NCBI RefSeq assembly: GCF_965363235.1
Contig: NC_134846.1
Location: 77,226,724 to 77,290,723, forward strand
Length of the DNA: 64,000 nucleotides
DNA from: Mytilus galloprovincialis
Taxonomy: Eukaryota > Mollusca > Bivalvia > Mytilida > Mytilidae
Direction: 5' to 3'
Positions 17,601 to 29,600 of the stretch are shown here, piece after piece; the stretch's first letter is position 1; each line of letters starts with the position of its first letter. The notes beneath the pieces were generated by a model. That model had not been told where the DNA came from. It worked only from the letters and a program-made list of their open reading frames with translations, and made no database searches. The position numbers were made by a program, and so were the translations under genes.

Positions 17601-20600
17601 GACAATTCGTTCTACCCAATCAAATTGCTCTACTGTCAATTAGGGGATTTTTCAGTCTACGGCAATTACGTTATTTCTTTGTGGGATATTGCTTCAAAAT
17701 AGTTTGCAATAATTTTGGGTTTTATACAACAGGAAAACTATTTTTTTGCCATCCCTTTTAACATCAATGGAATTCTGTACGAATATTTACCTACAGTCAT
17801 GATGGTCAGAATATCGATCTTTTTATAATGAATAAAAAGAAAATTGTATGAAAAATAAATGTAAATTGTTTTTTATTAACCTATTCTATATTCCTGTACA
17901 AAATTATGGCATGGGCATCGTTTTTTCAATTAGTTTTCCTTTCATTTTGGTTGGGCTTTTTTCGCGGGAAAATCGCAAAAGACGTAAGGAGCATGTCATT
18001 TTAAAATTCCTAAAAATACGATTTGCTTGACCTGTATTGCCTGCCACAAGATTGATGACGCTGAATGGAATGTACACAAACCAATGGAGGCCGGAAGTGG
18101 GATTTTGTGAAGTTCTAGAATGTTTTTAGACATTCGGAAGTCGGGATTGAAACGGGCATTAGAAAATTGGCATTTTTTAGCAATAATTGAGAACAACAAT
18201 GAAAACTTACCTTCAGAAATGTTTTTTTATTCAAAAGTGCAGAAAAAACGTATTCTCCTCTGTTTTTCTACGCCGGAAGTAGCGTAGTGACGTCAGTGCG
18301 GAGTTTCCCCGTGTGTTAAGTTCAAACACAAATACCTAACGAACTGACAAGATGAACGATTTTAGACTACGGTAGGATATATATTATATACTGATATGTA
18401 CCATAAAGGGGGTGCACACTATACACAAATGCGCATTATATATACCAATGGACTGTATTTAAATGTATACTGGCGATACAGCAAATATAGTAAAATTGAG
18501 AAATTACATATAATCTTAACAACGGGAAACACAAAGTGTTCAGAAATGATTTAGTGCACAAATTTTAAACCTTTGCCTGAAGCAGAAACATATTTTTTTA
18601 CTCATCTACAATGTACATGTATTTACTGACGAAATAAGTTATATTCACTTTGGATAAGCTTTGTGAATTTAGCTACAATTTTCCTAAAAATAACCCATAT
18701 TTTGCCTTTTTACTGAGATATCAGACGACAAAGTAATTTTTTTTACGAGTTGATTTTCATGTCTCTAAGATACATTAGCTTTCTGCTATCTGATGGCATT
18801 AAATCACTTGCAGAATTTAAGCTAATAAAAACTTCCATGAAGTTATCAAATAATTTACTTTTGGGATTCACATTTTGATATGTTAAGTTGTCTCCCATGA
18901 TTATTTGTCCCTTTATTATATATATATATATCATAATTTACCTATAGTGGTAATAATTTTTAAATATAATGTTTTTTTCTTTTCAGTTGCCGATTTATGC
19001 CATAGATTTACACAAAATTTGGTAGAAAAGAAACAGGTGAAATACTTAATTCAAATATTTCCAATTGACCTTAAATGAATAGCCTCAATAGTGGATATGG
19101 GATATAAAATATGAGTAGACAAATTAAAAAAAAAAAATGTAGAGCTATAACCTTTGTTTGAAAGCACAATACAGCTTACTTTTGAATACTATCTTCAAAC
19201 AGAAGAATTTTACCCGACTGGAGTCCAATCTTACTATACTAGGATTGTCAGTTTTACTACCAAAGGTTGTGGTTCTCTCTGGGCACTCCTGCTTCTTCTA
19301 TCAATAAAAACTGACCAACACAAAAGATTATACTATTGCTGAAATTGGTGTTAAACATCAATCAATCAATCAACATTTTGATGTGAACTTTTATAAATAA
19401 TGACAATTTAGAGTTTTACCTTAGATTTTGTGGTTCACAGAACATAGAAATGTGATAGTGTTAGCTTGGCATTGTGCATTAAAATCACATATCTTCATTA
19501 TCAAAATCAAAATTATATTCCTTGTTTTATTTATAAATTATATACATTGTTCTATTCCAGCCAATGAGAGGTATCAAATTATTAGTGAATGCCATTGACA
19601 AGATTCAGTTATTTCCAGCTCAGTTAACATCAATTCATGCAGATCTGTGTCAGGTAATTAAGGGAATCAATAGAGAAATGGTCATGCTTGAATAAATATG
19701 GCTTGCCAATATAAAAAAAAATAATGGAAATGACTAAAATTAGGGAGACACATTCTTGTTTTCCTACTATTTTATAAATTGTTTAACATTTTGTTGATAG
19801 CAGTTATTATCTGACTAGTAATTTTATTCATTTGTGGAAAAAAAATCTTTTATTTATCATAATATAAGAATGAGGAGATGTGGTATGATTGCCAATAAGA
19901 CAACCAGAGTTTGGATTATTTACCAGTTTATATTGTTGGAGGAAAGGGAATTCCAAAACTTATGTCAATAATTGCTCCAGAATTTAAGACTTTCTAGAAA
20001 CACTATTAAAATTGAAAAGATATACAATGACAAAGAGACAAAAAGAAAATTCACACCATCAAGAACGCTTATAGATCCTAAGATAGGTGTTCATGATAAA
20101 CTTCAATACATCGTATCATAAAAACACAATTTTCTACAGTAAAAAAAACCATTCATATCCAGTGCACGATGATTAATCAATATTGTAGACATCGCAATAT
20201 CTACAATGTTAACACGATATTGTGTCAACATTGTTTACATTGTTTGAACCATTATATATTGTTGACATCGTTAACATCGATGTATACAATGTTAACACGA
20301 TGTTGTGTCAACATCGTATACATTGTTTCAACCCTTATATATTGTTCACATTGTTGACATCGTTAACATCGTGATGTATACAATGTTAACACGATGTTGT
20401 TTACATTGTCTTAACTCTTATATATTGTTTTCATTGTTGACATCGTTAACATCATGATGTATACAATGTTAAAAAGATTTTGTGTTTACATTGTTTACAT
20501 CACCATATAAACTATGTCGACACTGTTTTAGAGCTATAACATTACATTTTTTTAAAAAGATTTGTTGTTAAAAAAAATATAAAAATGCAAACTATATACA

Positions 20601-23600
20601 TGTAATCGACATACTTCATTGAATAATTATTATATAAATGAATAAAAAACTTTTTTTTTATATTGTCAACATCACAATGTATACGATGTGAACGATGTAA
20701 ATACAAATGTATAGACTTGGTACACATTATTTATACAATGTTGACATGTAAATGATGTATAAACGATATTGTCAACATCACGATGTAAACGATGTTAACC
20801 ATGTAAACAGAAAGTTATCGAGTCGATATACAACATGAACACCATGTTGACACGATATTGTCAACATTGCGATGAATACGATGTGAACGATGTTAACACA
20901 AAGGTAAAGACTTGATCCACACCATCTATACGATGTTGACGATGTAAAAACGATATTGTCAACATCACGATGTATACGATGTGAACGATGTAAACAGAAA
21001 GGTATGGACTCTATATTCAACATAAACACGATGTTGATACGATATTGTTAACAAAGGTAAAGACTTGGTTCACAACATTTATACAATGTTGACAATGTAA
21101 AAACGATATTGTCAACATCACGATGTATACGATGTGAACGATGTAAACACAAAAGTAAAGACTTGGTTCACAACATCTATACAATGTTGACATTGTAAAA
21201 ACGATATTGTCAACATCACCATGTATACGATGTCACCGATGTAAACAGAAAGTTATAGAGTCGATATACAACATAACACGATGTTGAAACGACATTGTTA
21301 ACATTACGAATATACGATGTGAACAATGTAAACACAAAGGTACAGAACATAAAGATAGGATACAATGTTAACACAATAACGAAACTATAAAGTTGACATT
21401 GCGATGTTGACAATATCGACAAAACATCGTGCACTGGACATACTTCAAAAAAAAATTAAAAAAATCAAAGTACTGTAGACAAGAATTTTGAAGACCATTT
21501 CCCCATCCTTTTAGCTTGTCCGTTGAAATATACGGTAAAAATATTCAATTTGTCAAAACCTAACATGTTTTATGTTTGTCACAATTTTTTTTTTTACATG
21601 AGACTGTAATTCTGTGTTTTTATCTATATTTTAGTTGTGTTTACTGTCAAAGAACATGACATCAGCAATACCATTCCTTGATGTGGAAATTAATGAAATA
21701 AGTAAAGAGGTAAAACTAAATAAGTTTTTTTTCAAATAGAGTACAGTATAAGTAAACAAAAAGAATTTGAATAGTATTTATGTAAGTCAAAGATAAAAAG
21801 GAAACAACTGTGTTTTTTTTATAGCCTTAATTGTTAGAAAGATACTCAATTTATATTTTATATGAATGGTGGTATTTCACTGCTGTCAATGAAATAATGT
21901 ATTTAACGTCAAACTGCATATTCTGAATTTTAGGCACTGTTTTTATCAAATTGTTAAAATTGTGACATATTCCCAAAAATAAAAAGATTGTATCTTTTAT
22001 TTTTGATAGTATTATTCATATGATGCATTTCCCGAAAATTACAATAAAAGATCTTATTTGTTTTCATTGTTCAACTATCAAAATAAAAAATGGTGAAAAA
22101 TGTCTGAATTTATAGTACTTTTAAAATATTAACAAGCAGGTATGATTTTAATTCAGGGTGGCCATTTTGATGCTAAAGATTTATTATTGTATTATTACTA
22201 TGGAGGAATGATCTACACTGCACTGAAAAACAATGATAGAGCATTGTACTTCTATGAAATTGTAAGATATCTATTGAATTTTATATTTCATGTTGAAAAA
22301 CCTTGAGGCTTAAATTAAAATATTGTTTGTTTGCCCTTTACCAACCAACCCTATCAAATCTTCCCCCTGAAAATAATTTATTTGTATTTACCAGCAAGAT
22401 TTTTTTTTTTTTTCGTTCCTTCCAAAAATCTTATATTTGTATGTCCCGCTCAAAACTTTTTTTACCAGAATCCCCGCGTTTTATCTTTCCTGTCTAGTCC
22501 GTTTGGTATCACTTGAGCGTTTGACTTGAACACTTGAATTTAGAGTTTCAAAGCATTTAAAATTGAGAATGGAAATCGGGAATGTGTCAAAGAGACAACA
22601 ACCCGACCATAGAAAAAGCAACAGTATTTGTTTGAAATCGATGTTGAAAGCTTTGAAATCATGATATGACGAACTATTATATTTATAGTCCCAGAAACTT
22701 ATTAGAAAATGCATACTTCAGTAAACAAAAGCAATACAAACAAAAATGACATCATTCAGATTTTGTTTCTATAAAAAAATATTATACCTACCTGCTTACC
22801 CATGACAAAAAAATGTACCAAGCTTTAAAGTTATTTTTTTGGGAAAGAAAAATAAAATATTTTACCTACCTACCTACCCTGTTTCAAAACATAGGGTCGG
22901 AAAGGGCTAAGGGTGCTATAAACAGTTTGTATAAAAAACTAGGGGTTATTCCCAGACTAAAAATAACCATGGAGGGAAACCCCTGTTTATTTACTCAATT
23001 GGTGAAAAAGTATCATGTTTTTTGTATTTGATTGTAAAAATTAGTTAATTAGCTTTGAATTAAAACAGGTTTAATGATTGAAATAATTTTTAAAATTATA
23101 TTAACTTTACATGTTTTGAGGGGAGACAACACTGTAAACAACCTGTTTTTTTGGCAGTGAAAATTGAAAACTTATTTGCAGCCACTGTAGCTCTTTTTGG
23201 AGCAGGAAACCGTACCCTGAAACAAGATTTTTTTGAAAGGCCAGGTAAAAACCTACAAATTTCATACAGTTTTGATTATGTAAAATGTGCATGGATCATA
23301 TCTTCATGGGTGTGCACATGACCTGGTTTCAAGTTTTTTTTGTTCAAATTAGACCTTTTTTCCCCCATGTTCATTGGATGGAATATTTTAAATATATTAA
23401 AAGTACACATTATTTTTATTTCATTATAAACTAGAGAACATTCTGATTCCAGTGATATCTAGTTTTATACAAGTATCTTTATTAATCAGTCCACCACTAA
23501 GGGTCACTTATGCATGGTCCCTCAAAATGTGACGTCATAGAAAAAAACTGTTGATTGCACCCTAACAAACAATATTTTAATTTAGGCCTGAAGGATCCTG

Positions 23601-26600
23601 AGATAAGTAAAGTCTTTCATTTTTTCCATGTGTCTTATTTATACAACATATTTTTTTCATCACAAAAGGATTATTAGTTGATATTCATTTTTATGTTTCA
23701 TTAATGCTGATATATAATAGTTGATGTGTAAATATAAATGAAAGAGAAAAGAGGCATACCATAATGAGACAGCATGCCAATAACAAACCAAACATCATCA
23801 ACCAACTTTTTACTGAAAATATTAGTTTGAGGTTTTCATTTTGTAATTTTTCAATGTCATAGTTAGTTGACAATTGACAATTTCAGTAGGATGACCATAG
23901 CTGAATTAGAGCTTTTAACACCTCTTGACTGTAGTTTTGCATGTATATATATTTAACTTAATGAAGAACATATATGAATATTAAGAATATGATTTGTCGT
24001 AGATGCATTATGTAAGTATAACCTAGAATGAATTATGTCTTTCTTTGTTTACAGGCCATTACCACACCAAGTATGGCAGTCAGTCATGTAATGTTAGAGG
24101 CTTATAAAAAGTATATTTTGGTAGCACTTATAGTCCATGGAAAGGTAAGTTAAAGGGGAATACTATCCAGTTGTTAGACTTTGTAAAATGAAAATTACAA
24201 TATTGCATTTAAATAAAGTTTTCAGACAGTTAAAAGTTGAAATGAAAAGTAGAGTGACATATAAACCATATTGTATCATTTTGAAGGATTTTCAAGCCCT
24301 CATTCTGCAAATTGGGAATGGGATGTATTGATTGATTGTTGGTTGCTTACTTTGAGTGACATGGAATGGAGTAAAGATTTTGTTTGTTTGTTCTTCAGTC
24401 CTTCCCAGTTTAACTTTACCTAAGATCAAGGTCAAAGTTACCGAAGATAGACAGAAATGGTGCAGAAAAGAGGTTCAGGATGCTTAATCAAATACAGTTT
24501 ATTGGATTGAACTTTAATTTGGACTTTTGGTCACTTAAAGTGAAAGGAAGATCCCTATTGATTTTGAAGTCACTTGGTAAAAAATCAAGGTCCCAGTTAA
24601 TAAAAATGGATTTTTATAAGACAATATAACTGTCTTAAAACTTGAAAAAGGATCATACATTGAATTAAACAATGTCATCAGGTCCCTGTAAGCATTTTCC
24701 TTTTATATGTATGGTGTTGGGTATGTTAACTTGCTGACTGAAGGTTCTTGTATTATCTTTCAGGTACCAAATTTACCAAAATATACATCACCTGTTGTTG
24801 CTAGATACATAAAGGTAAGTGTTATAAAATGAAACTTTTCAAGTTCATCAAATACATTGATATATTCAAAGAAACTGTAATTTACATTTGACAAATCAGT
24901 TATATTACAACAAAACTACCAGGCATTTGAATGTAAATTGTCATAGGAAATAAAATGTGAAAATGGTTCAATGGATAGAAATGAACGCTAAAGGAAAATA
25001 TGTAGAGATTGACAGCCACTTGAGTGTCTTTAAGACATACTTATTTCAAACGGGATAGCACATCCTCATTTTTACAGAAATGTTGTTAACCGGGCCAGGA
25101 AGTTACATAATCTACCTTATACAATTATTAGTGCAGAAAGATGTGGAGCAATAAAATGCTCTGTTAAAGGAAACTTCAACTAGTTTAACACAGGAAAAAA
25201 CATTTTTAAGAAGATGTTCAAGGGTTGGTTGATATAAAAAAAAAACTCAGAAATTTGTGAGCAAGAATTCCCATGCAATATGTTTTGAATGCAATGAAAT
25301 TTAACGCCATTGATTACCATCTTGTAGAGGGGGTATGATTTCAGATCAGAGTATATTCTTTGGAATGCAAGGAAAGTAGATACTGTTGTTATATTTTATG
25401 GACAATTTTTTTGTTTGTTTGGCATTATAGCCGATGAGACATCTTTCAACCATAGACCAAGTGATGTGGATGTTAGTAACTGTAGGTCAAAATACTCTTC
25501 AATAATGAGCAATAGTTATATTGTATAGTAAGCTATAAAAACACCTCCACATGACAAAATGTTGAACAATTAACACGGAAAAAAGCAATGGCTTGATTTA
25601 TGATAAAACTAAAAAAAAATATAACATATGATATATGTTTGAAATAAGGTTTCTGCTTTTACCACCAAACTTTCGAGCCAAATCTTTGTAATTATGAAAG
25701 AATAAAGTCATCTGTGGTCAATAATGTGACTTAAAAATTTACCAGTAATACATAGAATACATTCATTTTAATCTTAAACATCTCCTGTATTTTATTTAAA
25801 TTAAAAAGTGGAAATCTGAATTATTTTGTTTGTTTTACAGCCATTATGCCAGCCATATCATGATCTTGCTGCATCTTATACAACTAATAATCCATCAGAG
25901 TTACGGAACACTGTGGGTAAACATCAGGAAACATTTAATAGGGTAGGTAACTCTTACATGATCTTGCTGCACCTTATACAACTAATAATCCATCAGAGTT
26001 ACGAAACACTGTGGGAAAACATCAGGAAACATTTAATAGGGTAGGTAACTCTTGCATTTCAGTGCTTAAAGGGAAATTCCGCGATTTTTTACTTATCATT
26101 TAATTATGTTCATCTTAACATAAAAAACACATTTGCAAAGTTTTAAATTTATATTCCTTCTAATAACGGAGAAAATCAAGTATTTGTAACTTTTTTGGTT
26201 GAATTCTCGAGTGGGTCGTGACGTATTAGCCCGATTTATTGAATTCTGGGAAAAAATAAAATCTGTTTAACTCTTATAGCTTATCGACAATATACGTAAT
26301 TAAAAGCGCACAGCTGACGAATGGTCGAAGTTATTAACCACAATATAAGAATGAACGAAAATGAATATGCATATACCGTTTTGTATTGATTGAATTAAAC
26401 TTCTATAAAATTATCTCTAGTAAATGTTTTTGAATAAATTTAATTAATTATTGTTGAGATTTTTTTCATAAAATATTTATTGAACATTTTTACTGATATT
26501 GAACTGAAAATACTTCAGTTCTATTTACCGTTATTGTTTTGATAATCATTTCAATGCAAATGTGTGAGCAGAGTGTGTATATTATTTTGTAAAGGTCACT

Positions 26601-29600
26601 GTATATTTCTCGGCTTGAGGTCAATTCGTTTACCTTGTAGCTATTTAGCCGCAGGTGTGAGTTTAAGCGTACACAGGTATAAATGTTGTTATTTGGAACG
26701 GATAAACAGAAAGGATTAGAAAGAGTATGCTGTCACGATGTTAATACACTAAGATTTAATACACGATGAGAATAAAGATACAATAATTAAATTGTGTAAA
26801 TTAATTGAAAATAAAATTCAGATTCGTAATTCCGAAAGTGTATAAAAATAAAAGGAAACAATTTTTGATTACTTTCTTAGCGGCAATTGGCGTAAAGATT
26901 CAAATATGAAGCAAAAAATAGTAGTTTTAATCTTTTATAAAAACTAAATGCAATATTACCCAATTTGATATACCATTGTACATCTGTTTGATATCATTGA
27001 CTTTACCGGAATTTCTTAACTTGTATTCAAATCTGGCTGTGTTTAAATGCTAATAAAACTATTGCAATTTTAAAGTTTTTAATTGACAAAAAAATACAAC
27101 ATACAACATGCATGATTTTTTTTTAGTTTCTTTTTAACATTTTATTCTTACATAATTAAATTCATTTGACAATCATTTACACGAACTTTTTGTGAAAAGA
27201 ATATCAATTATCTAAGCTAAGGCATTATTTCTTTTGAGGATTTTTGAGGATTTTTTTTTTAAATTCTATGATAATATTTGTGCAATGTTGAACATGATAG
27301 CCGTCATTAATCCAAATAAGTAATACAGTAGTTGTAATAAAAGTTATATTTTAGTCATGCATAACTGATATTGACGAATTTATAATAGTTCGTCCATACA
27401 TCGTTGTTCTTGAAACAATCATAATTAGTATACATGTAAGTTTCCTGACGTATAAGAGCCATTGACGATGAGCTCCAGAGAAATCAGACTAGTGGCGTTT
27501 CGTTCGTTTGTTTGTTGGGAAAGGAGAGGAAATGCAACTGCTTGTACAGATAAACGACAGAATTACCATACAAGCATTTATAGTCAACACAATCAGAAAG
27601 AGTTCCCATTGTTAGACGGGGAATATGAAGGCTTCCAAGAATGAACAAGTGACATGTCTAACTCTGAACAGTAAGAAAACAGACTATCGACATCGACCGC
27701 TTCGTTGTTCTTAATATTTGAAACTGTATGCATATATATACGTATACGTTTATGATTTATATAGTGATGAGTTCTTGCGTCTGACAAAAACTAAATTCCT
27801 TCATGGTTATATCTTGCCATACGTTTATATTGGTTTGTAAGGTGATTACTCACAATCGTTATTTGAAAATCCTGTTTGTGAGATGTAGATTCATTTCAAT
27901 ACAGAAATTTCGTCTATATATCTCACAAGTGTATAACACGGAGAAGCTCTGAAGGTCCATTACTCCCATTTTGTTTGGGTGTGAACCATCGATGTTTACA
28001 GCAATATCACAGAATAAGATGATGATGGTAGAAAGAACTATGGGCGTCATGTGGCAAATATTACATGCATATCGGACAATGAGTTGTCAATCTGTATGAA
28101 AAGATTTCCAATACAACCATATTATTGAGAAGGAATGTTTACATGCTATACTCTCGTACTAGTATTACAGGGTTCTTGTGGCGTTCACCTTAGACACACA
28201 TCTTTTTAACGATGTTTAAAAAAAAGACAGAACCAATTTAATGTCATATTTCCCTATTTTTATGCCCCACCTACGATAGTAGAGGGGCATTATGTTTTCT
28301 GGTCTGTGCCTCCGTTCGTTCGTTCGTTCGTTCGTTAGTTCGTCCCGCTTCAGGTTAAAGTTTTTGGTCGAGGTAGTTTTTGATGAAGTTGAAGTCCAAT
28401 CCATTTGAAACTTAGTACACATGTTCCCTATGATATGATCTTTCTAATTTTAATGTCAAATTAAAGTATTGACCCCAATTTTATGGTCCACTGAACAAAG
28501 AAGAAGATAGTGTGAAGCTCAGGTTAAAGTTTTTGGTCAAGGTAGTTTTTGGTGAAGTTGAAGTCCAATCAACTTGAAACTTAGTACATATGTTAACTAT
28601 GATATGATCTTTCTAATTTTAATGCCAAATTAAAGTATTGACCCCAATTTCACGGTCCAGTGAATATGTAAAATGATAGTGCGAGTGGGGCATCCGTGTA
28701 CTATGGACACATTCTTGTTTAAATATAACTAAAAGTCTTTTATCTGACAAGAATACCCCTATTTAGCGAACAAGTAATTTATTCTTTTTTCTGTTATTGA
28801 ATACCAAGAAAGAAAATAAATCCCGAAATTAATTTGAAACTTTGATACTCAAAAGTTTCCCAGCAAAATATTCACATTCCCTGGGGATAATTAGTGTTCG
28901 TCCAGTGGCATATATAACAATTGTGATGACGAATTACTTCCTTTGTTCGAGAACAATCTTATTGAAATATAAATCTGTGATTTTACTAGGTCCACAGCTT
29001 CAATGAACCAAAGCAAAAGTTATACATCGACCTGTATTTAAATCAAATTGGTTCTCTTCTTCTTCTGGTATACAATAGTCTATCGACATTCGATGATTAC
29101 ATACTGTTGGCATACGTGGACTAGTCTATTTACAACACTTTTACCCCTATTTATTCAAAATATATGTTTTTTTCTTATGTTCAATGTATACATGTATATA
29201 TTTTAAATTGCGCTATAGTTCCGTAACTTTCTATCCAGTCGTATAAACGAATCGTCGGCAAGTGCGTACATTTTTATGCCCCATTTATGGGCATTATGTT
29301 TTCTGGTCTGTGCGTCCTTTCGTCCGTCTGTTCGTTCGTCCGTTCGTCCGTCTGTCCCGCTTCAGGTTAAAGTTTTTGGTCGAGGTAGTTTTTGATGAAG
29401 TTGAAGTCCAATCAACTTGAAACTTAGTACACATGTTCCTTATGATATGATCTTTCTAATTTAAATGCCAAATTAGAGTTTTGACCCCAATTTTACGGTT
29501 CACTGATAGAAAATGATAGTGCAAATTTCAGGTTAAAGTTTTTGGCTTCAGGTTAAAGTTTTTGGTCAAGGTAGTTTTTGATGAAGTTGAAGTCCAATCA

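Noticed and set aside
27462..27644. 60-codon frame starting [19 protein letters not shown]
   Set aside because: Short, isolated, inside a probable mobile element, and not recognisable.
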